Made by a program: the position numbers and the translations under genes. 64,000 nt of DNA from an uncultured Clostridia bacterium (GTDB taxonomy: Bacteria > Bacillota > Clostridia > Saccharofermentanales > DTU023). How positions within the stretch are numbered: position 1 is the first letter of the stretch; each line of letters opens with the position of its first letter. Positions 32,533 through 41,758 of the stretch are shown here, piece after piece. The notes beneath the pieces are model-generated. The model had not been told where the DNA came from. It searched no databases and saw nothing but the letters and a program-made list of their open reading frames with translations. Location of the stretch: positions 77,705 through 141,704 of the forward strand of contig CAMJYM010000002.1 in assembly GCA_946220865.1 (NCBI GenBank), in the 5' to 3' direction.

Positions 32533-34039
32533 CACAAGCTCCCTCCTGCTGTTCCATGATGAGAGACTGAAGTCTTGCACCTGTTAGCTCAGTATTTGCA
32601 TATTCACTAACGATCCTGCCACTTTTTATAATAATTATGCGGTTACAGTTCATAAGTATCTCATCTAAATCATCCGAAATAATAATGATGGCATATTGTT
32701 GAGAAGCGGCCAGTTCCCGCAAATAATTATGGATATCAAATTTAGCTCCAATATCAACGCCGATTGTTGGGCCGTTAAGGATTAGAAGTTTCGGTTCTGT
32801 AGCAAGCCACTTGCCCAGCACCACTTTTTGCTGATTTCCACCGGACAATGTGAGAATTCCGTCCGTCATTTGTCGCAATTTAATATCAAGCTCTCTAATC
32901 CATTTTTCTATATTTTTTCGTCCTTTAGCAAAATCTATTACTCTCTTGGAAACCAGATGATCTATATTTGCAGCAAACATATTGCTTTCGATGTTCTGGG
33001 TCAGAAATAAGCCTTCGGTCAGTCGATCCTCAGGAACATATGCTATTTTATGTTTCAGAGCTTCCATGGGATTATCCAAACTTATTTCATTATCCTCAAG
33101 GAATATCTTTCCACTTCTCGGCTTATATAAACCAAAAAGTGTTTTAGCCAGCTCAGTTCGACCTGAGCCTAATAAGCCTGTAATGCCCAAGATTTCGCCT
33201 GGATGAATACAAAAACTGATATCTTCAAAACCGTTTTTAAGGCAAAGATGCTCAACTCTTAAAATCGTGCGATTATGATCAATCACCTTGGGGATAAAGG
33301 GCTGTTCAACAATTTCTCTACCAGTCATATAATAAACAAACTTGTGACTATCTATATTTTTCGCTTCGTCAGTAATAATTTTCTTGCCATTTCTAAAAAC
33401 AGTAAAACTGTCAGCAATTTCAAATACTTCATCCAGTTTATGACTCACAAATAAAGTGGAAATACCTTCTTTTTTAAGTTGATGGATGACAGCAAATAAT
33501 TTATTGACTTCATTTCTTGTTAATGCAGAAGTTGCTTCGTCCATAATAATCAGCTTTGCATTGCGTAAAAGAGAACGTGCAATAGCAATCAGCTGTTTGT
33601 CTGCAACCGATCGTGTACCAACAATGGCATCCAAGGGGAGCCTTACACCTATATGGTTGAGGGCCGTTTGGGCAATGCGATGAACTTCTTTCCAGCTAAC
33701 TATTTTTCTTTTATTATAAAGTAAGTCATTGATTGCAATATTTTCTGCAACTGTCAGGTTAGGAAATATGGACATATCTTGATAAATAACCTGAATGCCC
33801 TGCTGTATTGATTCATGAATAGAAAGCTGATTAAAGGTATGTCCACCAAGCACCAACTCTCCTCCATCTGGTTTATAGTAACCTGAAATTATTTTTATTA
33901 AGGTGGACTTACCTGAGCCATTTTCGCCTACCAGACAATGAATTTCCCCTTTGCGTATTTCCAGATTTACTTTATCAAGCGCTTTTACGCCGCCAAAGTT
34001 CTTTGAAATATTCTTGACCTCGATCACGTTATCACTCAT
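32510..34039 (-). CDS. Sugar ABC transporter ATP-binding protein (RbsA/MglA-like, two domains)
   Basis: 509 residues, the normal size of duplicated sugar-import ATPases. N-terminal domain: Walker A GENGSGKST (about 37-45), signature-position sequence SVADKQLIAIARSL (degenerate, as usual in this family), Walker B LIIMDEATSALT, H-switch VSHKLDEV. C-terminal domain: degenerate P-loop GLLGSGRTEL, signature LSGGNQQKVVLGKWL, LLILNGPTIGVD (Asn-Gly in place of Asp-Glu), ISDDLDE. Only the first site looks fully catalytic, which is the norm for the family. Ribosome-binding site GAGGGAAG. Confidence 0.95.
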   Translation of the reverse strand: MSDNVIEVKNISKNFGGVKALDKVNLEIRKGEIHCLVGENGSGKSTLIKIISGYYKPDGGELVLGGHTFNQLSIHESIQQGIQVIYQDMSIFPNLTVAENIAINDLLYNKRKIVSWKEVHRIAQTALNHIGVRLPLDAIVGTRSVADKQLIAIARSLLRNAKLIIMDEATSALTRNEVNKLFAVIHQLKKEGISTLFVSHKLDEVFEIADSFTVFRNGKKIITDEAKNIDSHKFVYYMTGREIVEQPFIPKVIDHNRTILRVEHLCLKNGFEDISFCIHPGEILGITGLLGSGRTELAKTLFGLYKPRSGKIFLEDNEISLDNPMEALKHKIAYVPEDRLTEGLFLTQNIESNMFAANIDHLVSKRVIDFAKGRKNIEKWIRELDIKLRQMTDGILTLSGGNQQKVVLGKWLATEPKLLILNGPTIGVDIGAKFDIHNYLRELAASQQYAIIIISDDLDEILMNCNRIIIIKSGRIVSEYANTELTGARLQSLIMEQQEGACDSSETEK

Positions 34040-34059
34040 AGTGCTTCCCTCAAATGGAT

Positions 34060-34092
34060 ATGCCTATGCAAGGCAAAGCCTCGCATAAGCAT
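34060..34092 (-). other. Intercistronic hairpin between binding-protein and ATPase genes
   Basis: ATGC-TATGC-AGGC pairs with GCCT-GCATA-GCAT around an AAA loop with single mismatches between blocks. Located in the 90-bp gap after the substrate-binding protein gene, where such structures often raise the level of the upstream message. No T-tract on the minus strand. Confidence 0.55.
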
Positions 34093-34129
34093 ACGGGGAC
34101 GATGCTGAACCCCTATAGATGTTGAGGTT

Positions 34130-35182
34130 TTAGAAACCATAATCTCCCATATTTTTTTCATCGATAACCAAAACAGCATGGCCATAGATATTTTTTCCAT
34201 TCACGTTCAAGTTATCGTACCCAGTAATGCCCTCCAGGGTCATCCCTGTTTTGATTTCATTCTGTTTCCCATCTAAACAAAGAACAGCAAGTTTGACCTG
34301 AGCTTGAGCAGACAGGGCAGGATCCCAGCATAAGACGGCAGGATTTGATCCGGATTTAAGATAAGGCCCGGAAACAGAAGGAACACCTGTTCCTACAGAA
34401 AATATCTTTCCTGTCATTCCCAGTTCATCAATGGCCTTTGCAGCTCCCGGCGGATCATAGCTTGAGGCACCAATAAAGCCTTTAATATCAGGATACTTTT
34501 TGATAATTTCTTTTGCCTTGTTATAAGCCATATCCATATTGTCTTCACATTCAATTCTTGCTTCAGGGATCAATGACATGTCTGGGTAGGCCTCCTTTTG
34601 ACGGGCAACAGCAGCATCCATCCATTGATTGTGTGATGTCGAGGACAGGAAAGCTACCATGGTTACATAGCTCCCTTTTTTACCCATCGCCTCCGCAAGT
34701 TTATCCATCATTTTTGCGCCATACTCTTCGTTATTGAATGCTTCAAGATCATAGTCACAGACTTCATTGCCTTCTGCTTCGTGCGTGATGATAACTATTC
34801 CCTTGTCTTTCGCTTTTTTCAGAACTGTTTTACATGCTTCCGGATCAATGGGTACGACACAAAGTGCATTAATATCTTGTTCGATAAGAGTCTCAATTAC
34901 TTGGATTTGCTCTGCGGAGTCGGTCTTAGAAGGGCCCTTCACATAGCATTCGATACCTGTATCCTTGGCAAGCTGATCTACTCCCTCCTTATAGCGAATA
35001 AACCAAGGGTCAGACATATCCTTGACTACACAAGCCACCTTATATGCTTTTTTACCATTCGATTTAGTTTCTGTATTACCTTTTCCCTCATTTGAGGCAT
35101 TATTCGTCGTTTCAGGGGAACATCCTAAAAGTAAAAGGGCAAGTATGACAGTAAAAATAATGGATACTAATTTTTTGTTCAT
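34130..35182 (-). CDS. Sugar ABC transporter substrate-binding lipoprotein (RbsB-like)
   Basis: 350-residue extracytoplasmic binding lipoprotein of the periplasmic-binding-protein-4 class. Signal peptide with lipobox LLLGCS (Cys21), short Asn/Thr/Lys linker, then the two-lobed fold: VACVVKDMSDPWFIRYKEGVDQLAKDTGIECYV, IETLIEQDINALCVVPIDPEACKTVLKKAKDKGIVIITHEAEG (hinge and ligand strands), IIKKYPDIKGFIGASS. It is similar in layout to ribose, autoinducer-2 and rhamnose binders. The specific sugar cannot be read from sequence. One base separates its ATG from the kinase stop, so the genes are tightly coupled. Confidence 0.92.
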   Translation of the reverse strand: MNKKLVSIIFTVILALLLLGCSPETTNNASNEGKGNTETKSNGKKAYKVACVVKDMSDPWFIRYKEGVDQLAKDTGIECYVKGPSKTDSAEQIQVIETLIEQDINALCVVPIDPEACKTVLKKAKDKGIVIITHEAEGNEVCDYDLEAFNNEEYGAKMMDKLAEAMGKKGSYVTMVAFLSSTSHNQWMDAAVARQKEAYPDMSLIPEARIECEDNMDMAYNKAKEIIKKYPDIKGFIGASSYDPPGAAKAIDELGMTGKIFSVGTGVPSVSGPYLKSGSNPAVLCWDPALSAQAQVKLAVLCLDGKQNEIKTGMTLEGITGYDNLNVNGKNIYGHAVLVIDEKNMGDYGF

Positions 35183-35183
35183 T

Positions 35184-36863
35184 TTAGGTACGAATCCTTT
35201 CTTTAATTTCCTTTAATCGTTTCATGATGAAATTTGGTTTGGCCATGGTATCGTGAAAGCAAGAATATAATTGATAGATTTCTTCGTATTCCTCCATTCT
35301 TTTTCTGTCAGGTACGAACTCACGCCTTTCTTTGGGGATAAGAGCTGTACAAGCATCTTCGAAGTTCAAAAAACCATGCTTTGAGTCGATTTTCCCCAAG
35401 GCCACCGCAGAACAAATCGCTGCACCTCTGGCAGAAACATACTCAAAAGTTGGGACATAAACTGGTTTTCCAATAACATCGGCGCACATTTGAATAATCC
35501 AAGGGGCTCGCTCGGCAATACCACCGACCGCAAAAACCTGTTTGATATGGAGACCGTTGGCCTCATAATTGTCAATGATTTTTTTCGAACCAAAGATATT
35601 TCCTTCGACGAGGGCACGATATATCTCTTCTATTTTCGTCTCAAGAGACAGGCCAATAATGGCTCCTGACAAGCGATCATCAAATAAAAGGCAACGATTT
35701 CCAGCTAACCAATCTAGAGCAAGAAGTCCGGAAGCCCCAGGTTCAATTTTCTCTGCAAGCTCGCCAAGATAGGCTAGCAGAGATCTATTTGCCTTCTTTG
35801 CTTCCTCTTCGTACCTACCTCCCTGGCACAAACGCTCAAGCCAGGCAAAGGTATCTCCCGTCGCAGGCTGTCCAGACTCATAGCTGTAAAGTCCAGGTAT
35901 CATGCCTCCTTTTGCTACAGAACAAAGGCCTTCAAAGGATAAAAATTGATCATAAAGCATTTGGTGACATGTGGAAGTCCCCATTACCAAAATCATACTG
36001 CCACTCGAACTTGCACCAACCCCGCAAGCAGTAACTTCACTGTCTCCATGTCCGGAAGCTACAATTGTCTCGGTTGTAAGTCCAAGGATTGCAGCTGCTT
36101 CCTTTGTCAGGTGGCCAGCACAATCTCCAACCTCAAGCATATCCCCCCACATCTTTTCCTGAACAAAATGTTCCATACGCGGATCTAACTGCTTTAAGAA
36201 AGCGTCTGAGGGAAAGCCAAATTCCTCTGACCAAAATGAATTTAGCCCTAAAAGGCCAGTATTTCTGGTCACACGGCCAGTCAAAAAGAGAACGATGTAA
36301 TCGACCGCTTCAATGAAAATTTCTGTTTCTCTATATATGTCCGGATCTTCCCGAAGCACCTGCAAAGCCTTAGGAAAGAGCCATTCTGAAGACACAGCAT
36401 TGCCAAAATACTTTTTTAACCAAGTCGTATTATTTTTCGCAGCAACTTGGATTTCTTCTGCATACTGCTGAGCAGCATGGTGTTTCCATAGCTTAGGCCA
36501 GGCATGAGGACGTTTACGGTATTCGTCAATCTGGCAAAGTACCGTTCCATTTGCTTTGCAGGGGACTACCGTACAGTTGGTAAAATCTGTTCCTATACTC
36601 AAGATCTGCTCTGGTTTCACCTTTGATTCCTGAAGTATTTTGTGACAGGCCTCAGACATACTTTCAATCCAGTCATTTGGATCTTGCAAAGCCCAGTTAA
36701 ATGGCAGCAATATATTCCCGTCATCGAGCGCTTCCTCAATGACACCACTTTTATACCGACTTTCTGATGACCCCTTTAGCTTGCCATTATTAAGATCAAT
36801 TAAGACACATCTGCAAGAAAGAGTTCCAAAGTCAAATCCAAGTGCGTAAGTGCTACCTGGCAT
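35184..36863 (-). CDS. FGGY-family sugar kinase, ribulokinase-like
   Basis: 559-residue carbohydrate kinase, the length expected for AraB-type ribulokinases (other FGGY kinases are about 500). N-terminal phosphate motif ALGFDFGTLSCRCVLID; LPFNWALQDPNDWIESM is like the AraB LP-x-x-WALQ segment; SIGTDFTNCTVVPC; VDYIVLFLTGRVTRNTGLLG; C-terminal ATP-binding pieces FAVGGIAERAPWIIQMCADVIGKPVYVP and SARGAAICSAVALG. It would phosphorylate the sugar brought in by the adjacent importer. No isomerase, epimerase or aldolase is encoded in the operon, so substrate assignment (L-ribulose or another ketose/polyol) stays open. Its start overlaps the SgcQ-like gene by 11 bp. Confidence 0.9.
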   Translation of the reverse strand: MPGSTYALGFDFGTLSCRCVLIDLNNGKLKGSSESRYKSGVIEEALDDGNILLPFNWALQDPNDWIESMSEACHKILQESKVKPEQILSIGTDFTNCTVVPCKANGTVLCQIDEYRKRPHAWPKLWKHHAAQQYAEEIQVAAKNNTTWLKKYFGNAVSSEWLFPKALQVLREDPDIYRETEIFIEAVDYIVLFLTGRVTRNTGLLGLNSFWSEEFGFPSDAFLKQLDPRMEHFVQEKMWGDMLEVGDCAGHLTKEAAAILGLTTETIVASGHGDSEVTACGVGASSSGSMILVMGTSTCHQMLYDQFLSFEGLCSVAKGGMIPGLYSYESGQPATGDTFAWLERLCQGGRYEEEAKKANRSLLAYLGELAEKIEPGASGLLALDWLAGNRCLLFDDRLSGAIIGLSLETKIEEIYRALVEGNIFGSKKIIDNYEANGLHIKQVFAVGGIAERAPWIIQMCADVIGKPVYVPTFEYVSARGAAICSAVALGKIDSKHGFLNFEDACTALIPKERREFVPDRKRMEEYEEIYQLYSCFHDTMAKPNFIMKRLKEIKERIRT

Positions 36864-37656
36864 CGTGCACTATCTCCATAAAGTCCTTGACACGTTTAGC
36901 ATCAACAGGATTCTCAAATTTCCCGTCAACTTTAAATGTCGTTGCTACCACTGCGCCATCCGCTATTTTGAGAATGTCTCTAATCGTCTCTTTCTTACAA
37001 CCGGTATTGGCAAAGACAACCGTCTCTGGCACAACTTCCTTAACAATCTGAAGTATTGAGGTGTCCGTAGGAGCGCCAGCTGTAAGCCCTGATACACACA
37101 AAGCATCTGGACGACAGTTAAAAACAGTTGATTTTGCAACCTGTCGAATATCTCTCTCCGCTAAATATTTCGCAGCTTCGGGTACAATATTGAAGAGAAG
37201 TTTTACTTTTTCTGCCCCAATCGCGTATTGGTGACGAACAATTTCTCCACAGTCTGTGTTCCAGAGGCCGAAATCGCTCGCATAAACACCTGTAAATATC
37301 TCACGAACAAATTTTGCATCTGTTGCCACAGCCAGATTTAGTGAGGCAATAGGATCCCAGAGTACATTCACACCAAAGGGAATGGATAATTCAGACTTTA
37401 GCTCGCCGATGACTCTGGCCATGGCCGCTACTGTCTCGGTGTGAACTTTGGTTAAATATGGAAGGCTATATTCATTGCTAAACATGATGGCATCCACCCC
37501 GCCTTCCTGCAGCGCCTCAAGATCTTGTTTGGCTTTCTCAAGCACCCACTCCATGCCTTTATCCCTCTGATACGCAGGGTCTCCTGGCATAGCCTGCATA
37601 TGAAGCATCGCAATAATGCACTTTTCTGTTCCAATTTTTTCCTTTAACCAGCTCAT
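36853..37656 (-). CDS. BtpA/SgcQ-family TIM-barrel protein
   Basis: 267 residues of the BtpA/SgcQ family. Motifs seen: IIAMLHMQAMPGDPAY near the N-terminus, GGVDAIMFSNEYSLPYL, PFGVNVLWDPIASLNLAVATDAKFVREIFTGVYASDFG, LCVSGLTAGAPTD, VVFANTGCKKETIRDILKIADGAVVATTFKVDG near the C-terminus. It is predicted to fold as a TIM barrel with a phosphate-binding C-terminal region. In Enterobacteria sgcQ lies in a sugar operon of unknown substrate. Here it sits between a DeoR regulator and an FGGY kinase, so an isomerase/epimerase- or aldolase-like step in the same sugar pathway is plausible, not shown. Confidence 0.85.
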   Translation of the reverse strand: MSWLKEKIGTEKCIIAMLHMQAMPGDPAYQRDKGMEWVLEKAKQDLEALQEGGVDAIMFSNEYSLPYLTKVHTETVAAMARVIGELKSELSIPFGVNVLWDPIASLNLAVATDAKFVREIFTGVYASDFGLWNTDCGEIVRHQYAIGAEKVKLLFNIVPEAAKYLAERDIRQVAKSTVFNCRPDALCVSGLTAGAPTDTSILQIVKEVVPETVVFANTGCKKETIRDILKIADGAVVATTFKVDGKFENPVDAKRVKDFMEIVHDAR

Positions 37657-37667
37657 TATTAACCCCT

Positions 37668-38441
37668 TTACACAATGATTATTTTTTTAACTTTACCTTC
37701 TAAAGTTTCTCTGTATTCACTGCTTAAGCCTCCATCTGTAATGATGACATCAAGGTCTTCTACCTCACAGACTTTGACCAGAGCCTTGGTTTCAAACTTA
37801 CTGTGATCCGCCAGCAGAACTTTCTTTCGGCCACTCTTAAGAATGCAGCGTTTCATCACAATTTCTGAAACATTGCTGTTATATAGTCCACTATTAACAT
37901 CAATTGCATCAGTTCCAAGAAAGGAAATATCCACACACAGGCCACGCGTTAATTCTTCCGCTATATTACCAGTCAGTACGCTGAATCCATCTCGCCGAAC
38001 TCCACCGGTCACTATCATCGTTGATGCCGCGCCCAGTTTTATGGAATAAGCAATATCCAAACTATTGGTAACTACGGTCAGGCACTCAATGTTTGAAAGC
38101 AACTGTGCAAGAAAAAAAGTTGTACTACCAGAATCGAGGAAAATACTTTCACCCGGACTTATCATGCTGGCAGCAGCCTCTGCAATATGCTTTTTTTCAT
38201 TAATCATAAGCTGCATTTTTTCCGAGTATTTTCTTTCAGTTACTGTAGTATGTTTGAGAATTGCTCCACCATGCGTCCTTTCAATAAAAGAGCTGCTCGC
38301 CAATTCATCTAGGTCTCGTCGTGCCGTTGCTTCCGAAACCTGGCATAATTCAGCTGCTTCACGAACTGAAATCGTATATTTTTGTTTAAGATATGTTGTT
38401 ATTCGCTGTTGCCTTTGTACAGGTATTGAAAACTGTTCCAT
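37668..38441 (-). CDS. DeoR-family transcriptional regulator of the sugar operon
   Basis: 257 residues from ATG 38441 (GGAGGGAAAA upstream; the frame is open further up to 38486). The N-terminal winged helix (about 10-65) contains RQQRITTYLKQKYTISVREAAELCQVSEATARRDLDELASSSFIERTHGGAI, the DeoR signature. The C-terminal DeoRC sensor domain has DSGSTTFFLAQLL, TVVTNSLDIAY, VTGGVRRDGFSVLTG, and LADHSKFETKALVKVCEVEDLDVIITD, which bind phosphorylated sugars in this family. First gene of the operon, so it most likely represses its own promoter and responds to the kinase product. Confidence 0.93.
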   Translation of the reverse strand: MEQFSIPVQRQQRITTYLKQKYTISVREAAELCQVSEATARRDLDELASSSFIERTHGGAILKHTTVTERKYSEKMQLMINEKKHIAEAAASMISPGESIFLDSGSTTFFLAQLLSNIECLTVVTNSLDIAYSIKLGAASTMIVTGGVRRDGFSVLTGNIAEELTRGLCVDISFLGTDAIDVNSGLYNSNVSEIVMKRCILKSGRKKVLLADHSKFETKALVKVCEVEDLDVIITDGGLSSEYRETLEGKVKKIIIV

Positions 38442-39143
38442 TTTTCCCTCCAGCTGTAAAATATCACGTTTTGATTTTTTTTGCAATATTTTGTTGTTTT
38501 CTGAAACTTATATGAAAATTATTTTGTTCTTATTTTTTATATTTGTTCATATACCAGCAACTATTTCTTGAAAATTAAAAAATATTTCAATTAGAATTAA
38601 AAAATATCATCCCTGCTTAAGTATTTCGTGATTTTCCATACAAATATTTTTCATCCCTCACAAATGCTTCATTGCAGAATTTGGGCAGTAAGTCAACCTT
38701 TCTTAATATTTGGGGTCACCGCCGGCATAAAATTGACTACAAGAGAGTGCGAGCAAAATGCTGGACCTAACGAGTCGAAAACGGAAGGTACCGTCAACAG
38801 TCTTGTGCACTTTCTTGAATCACCTGGTGATTTTTAGAATCTCCAAATGTGATTCAAAATGATTTTCGCGGCGAGTCTATCCTACTGCTATATCTAAGGT
38901 GATGAACAAAGGGTGCTGAGAACTTTGGCGTATGTGAGCCTGGATTGTGTAGAAGTTGATTTTTTGTCAGCATTTTCTTTGAAGAAGTGCTGATCACATG
39001 ATCTTTTTTTGTTTTGCCCTGTCCCAAGGCATGGGCGGGGATTTGCTGACATGGCTGACATCAGTCTTTTTTTCTGCTGAATTTAAGGGTGTTCACGTGA
39101 GTCTCTGGCGGCACATCGCGCTGCGGTGAGGTCTCGGAACTTT
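38442..39143. other. 702-bp AT-rich intergenic region upstream of the deoR-type gene
   Basis: No gene I can support. The first 150 bp (AT-rich, with runs such as AAAAAATAT repeated twice near 38575-38610) should hold the promoter and operator for the divergent sugar operon. Near 38967-38993 a stem-loop (TCAGCA...TGCTGA with inner TTCTT/AAGAA) is followed by TCTTTTTTTG on the plus strand. A second T-run (TCTTTTTTTC) at about 39065 follows TGACATGGCTGACATCAG. Both could terminate plus-strand transcripts or lie downstream of the PfkB gene on the minus strand. Short reading frames here lack start signals. Confidence 0.45.
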
Positions 39144-40112
39144 TCAGGAAAGCGTCTCTTCTGTCCTTGACGAAAAGTGCGGAATGTAAAGTCTTTCAAT
39201 TTCAGCCCAGCTTGGCAGCGATTTTTGCGCTCCTTTAGTCTGAACACAGAGATGGCCGGCGATGTTACCAAGTCTGAGGGCTTTTTGAACGCTTTGGTGG
39301 TTTAAGCTATGGCCTTTACCCCATTTTTCTCTGAAGATACAACTTAGAAATGCGCCCCAAAATGCATCGCCAGCGCCAGTCGTATCGATAACCTTGCTGC
39401 ATAAACTCTCGGCAAAGATCTCTTTTCCCTTAAAAAAGGCTCGAGATCCTCGTTCTCCCAACGTTTCCACTATCACTATCGCAGGGATATCCCGCATCAT
39501 TTCATCTGTGCTTGCGTTGCCCCAAAATAAATTTCGCTCTTCACTTGAACATTTCAATAAATGAACAAAGGGCAAAACCTCGAAGAGTCGTTTTTTGGCA
39601 AGACTCAAATTCCCTCGCCACATGGGGTCCCGGTAATTGATGTCAAAACTGACCCATTTACCCAGGTCATGAGCTTTTTTCATGGCGTAAACGGTAGCCT
39701 CGTATGCAGGTGATTCTGAAAGGGAACATGAACCGGCGTGTAGGATTTTAGCTTCGAAAATACCCGAACGCTCCACATCCTGAATCGTTAGCAGGGCATC
39801 GGCTCCTGGTTTTCTGGCGAAAGCAAAATTGCGCTCTCCGTGCTCATCCAGCTGAACGAAAGCCATCGTTGTCATAGCTTCTTCGATCTGTTGAGGAGAC
39901 AAAATGCGAACATTGAATTTTTTCAGCACAGACCATAGATAATCGCCAAAGAAGTCTGTTCCAACCTTGCCGCAGAAACCGACGTCCAAGCCGCATTTTA
40001 CAGCGGCTATCGCCACGTTGGCCGGCGCGCCACCAGCTTTACGCACAAAGCTGGCCGGTTCTGCTCCGGGCAGAAAATCAATCAGCATTTCACCTAAGCA
40101 AGCCAGATCCAT
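39144..40112 (-). CDS. PfkB-family carbohydrate kinase (fructokinase-like)
   Basis: 322 residues from ATG 40112 (GGGG upstream; a TTG four codons earlier is possible). Ribokinase/PfkB fold: N-terminal CLGEMLIDFLPG; sugar-binding KAGGAPANVAIAAVKCG; GFCGKVGTDFFGDYL; C-terminal DTTGAGDAFWGAFLSCIF with the catalytic Asp in GAGD. The sequence style is that of fructokinases. It is transcribed alone on the minus strand, separated from the sugar operon by the 702-bp gap, so it need not act on the same sugar. The C-terminus (SSRTEETLS) is polar and unremarkable. Confidence 0.92.
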   Translation of the reverse strand: MDLACLGEMLIDFLPGAEPASFVRKAGGAPANVAIAAVKCGLDVGFCGKVGTDFFGDYLWSVLKKFNVRILSPQQIEEAMTTMAFVQLDEHGERNFAFARKPGADALLTIQDVERSGIFEAKILHAGSCSLSESPAYEATVYAMKKAHDLGKWVSFDINYRDPMWRGNLSLAKKRLFEVLPFVHLLKCSSEERNLFWGNASTDEMMRDIPAIVIVETLGERGSRAFFKGKEIFAESLCSKVIDTTGAGDAFWGAFLSCIFREKWGKGHSLNHQSVQKALRLGNIAGHLCVQTKGAQKSLPSWAEIERLYIPHFSSRTEETLS

Positions 40113-40158
40113 ACTTAACCCCAATCAGCAAAATTATTCAAAAGCATCTACGTGATGC

Positions 40159-41475
40159 TCATAAAAACATCACATGATAAATCGGCACATAGCATATTTT
40201 GCCCTTCGTTGTAAGGGTTCTCTCATTCGACAGCACAAAGGCTTTTTTGATGTGATAATCTTCATTCTTCACGAAGGTATTGAGGGCGCTGTGAACGGTG
40301 TAGTCCTTGCCGGATTTGACTTCGATGGGGACGACCGACAGGCTGTCGTAGTCGTCAATAAGATAGTCCACTTCTCCCTTATGACGATTATCGTAATAAA
40401 AGAGTTTATGCCCATGTGCGGCGAGTTCGCTTGCCACAACATTTTCGTAAACTGAGCCGAGATTGATGCTCCTATCGTCATCGAGGATCGCCCGAATATT
40501 GTTTCCGTAGAGAATACCGCTTAATATCCCGACGTCATTGAGATAAAGTTTGAGAAGATTTTTTCCCGTCGACTGGATCATGGGGAACACAGGATTGGAT
40601 ACAGCCTGTACACTCAGGGCAATGCCCGCGCTAATCAGATATTCAAATTCATCCTGATAGTCTGCGAAAGTTTTGCCCCGTTTTTCTTCGATACTTTGCG
40701 CGATCACCCGCTTTTTTTTATTTTCCATGTTCGAGGGAATCAAATCATACACACGACGGATTTTGTGTTTTCTTTCGCTATCATATTTTGAAGCATCTGC
40801 GGCATAGTAACGATGGATTTCGCTCTGAATCTCCCGAACTTGCTGGATATTTTTCGTTTCAAGATAGGCATTGACGGCATCCGGAAGTCCGCCAACAAGC
40901 AAATATTTGCGAAAGAGATCCATCATTTTATTGTGGGCGGCCTCATCAAGGGCTTCCCTTTGTTCAAAATTCTTGCGCATGGATGAGATGGCAAGCTCAT
41001 TTAAGCCGTTAGCATACAGGAATTCCTCGAAATCAAGCGGAAACATGCTGATTTGTCGTATGCTTCCCATAGGTATGGATGTCGTCTCCGATAGCGTGAC
41101 CCCGAGTAAAGAACCACTGGCAATGTAGGTGAATTTGTCGTCCTGGGCCAGAAACTTGAGCAGGGTCAGAAGCTGCGGATAGGCCTGAATTTCATCGATA
41201 AAGATCAGGGTTTTCTCTTTATCCTTCATCCTGTCGCCAGCCAGCATGCTGACCTGCAGGTAAAAGTCCTCTACCGATCGCACATCCGCAAAAAGTCTTG
41301 CCCCGAGAGAATCCTCAATCATATTGATTTCTATTACATGCTCGAAGAGCCTTTGACCAACGTGCCGAATAATGAACGTCTTCCCTACCTGGCGCGCGCC
41401 ATTCACCAGGAGGATTTTCTGAGACTTGGATTCCAGATGGGCTTCTATCTGAGCTTCAATTTTTCTGAATAGCAT
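40159..41475 (-). CDS. AAA ATPase with DUF4143 domain (second copy, divergent)
   Basis: 438 residues from ATG 41475 (GGAGGTGAG upstream; a further ATG at 41496 is less likely). Walker A NGARQVGKTF (about 26-35), Walker B TLIFIDEIQAYP, SGSLLGVTL, and the C-terminal DUF4143 region with nuclease-like GEVDYLIDDYDSLSVVPIEVKSGKDY. Only the motifs and plan are shared with the 18803-20023 protein, so it is a different subfamily rather than a recent duplicate. The ends of such genes often mark accessory DNA. Its upstream region carries the phased repeat array at 41491-41636. Confidence 0.9.
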   Translation of the reverse strand: MLFRKIEAQIEAHLESKSQKILLVNGARQVGKTFIIRHVGQRLFEHVIEINMIEDSLGARLFADVRSVEDFYLQVSMLAGDRMKDKEKTLIFIDEIQAYPQLLTLLKFLAQDDKFTYIASGSLLGVTLSETTSIPMGSIRQISMFPLDFEEFLYANGLNELAISSMRKNFEQREALDEAAHNKMMDLFRKYLLVGGLPDAVNAYLETKNIQQVREIQSEIHRYYAADASKYDSERKHKIRRVYDLIPSNMENKKKRVIAQSIEEKRGKTFADYQDEFEYLISAGIALSVQAVSNPVFPMIQSTGKNLLKLYLNDVGILSGILYGNNIRAILDDDRSINLGSVYENVVASELAAHGHKLFYYDNRHKGEVDYLIDDYDSLSVVPIEVKSGKDYTVHSALNTFVKNEDYHIKKAFVLSNERTLTTKGKICYVPIYHVMFL

Positions 41476-41490
41476 AGACTCACCTCCATC

Positions 41491-41636
41491 TGACATTTCA
41501 ATATAATATTAGCCAATAAAAACAAACTTTTCAATATTATTTCAAGCTTTAACATATGACTTTTCAAAGTTTTTGCAGATAATATTAACTACTTTTCAAA
41601 AAATATTGCAGATTATTTTCTGACATTTCAATTTTT
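41491..41636. repeat. Five phased copies of ACWTTTCAA at 32-33 bp spacing
   Basis: AC(A/T)TTTCAA starts at 41493, 41526, 41559, 41591 and 41623, i.e. every 33, 33, 32 and 32 bp. Copies 1, 3 and 5 are preceded by TG (TGAC...). The intervening sequences are AT-rich and partly similar (TGCAGAT-AATATT in units 3 and 4). On the minus strand each reads TTGAAAWGT. The first copy lies 18 bp upstream of the ATPase start. The spacing near three helical turns suggests iterons or an operator array rather than a random minisatellite. Confidence 0.65.
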
Positions 41637-41758
41637 CCAAGTGACAGTCGCGGGGGGTGCAGTCTTTCTTCTGCGTGCTACAGTCCTTCCTCCGCTTTCC
41701 ATGCAACGTAGTAAGAAGTGGTTGGCCCCGCTTAAATAAAAGGTAACGCGAGCTCGAT

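Noticed and set aside
38628..38837. Short frame in the large intergenic region upstream of the DeoR-type gene
   Set aside because: No ribosome-binding site and a composition like random AT-rich DNA.
41491..41636. CRISPR array interpretation of the 32-33-bp period
   Set aside because: The conserved part is only about 9-11 bp and the intervening sequences are partly similar, so it is not repeat-spacer architecture.
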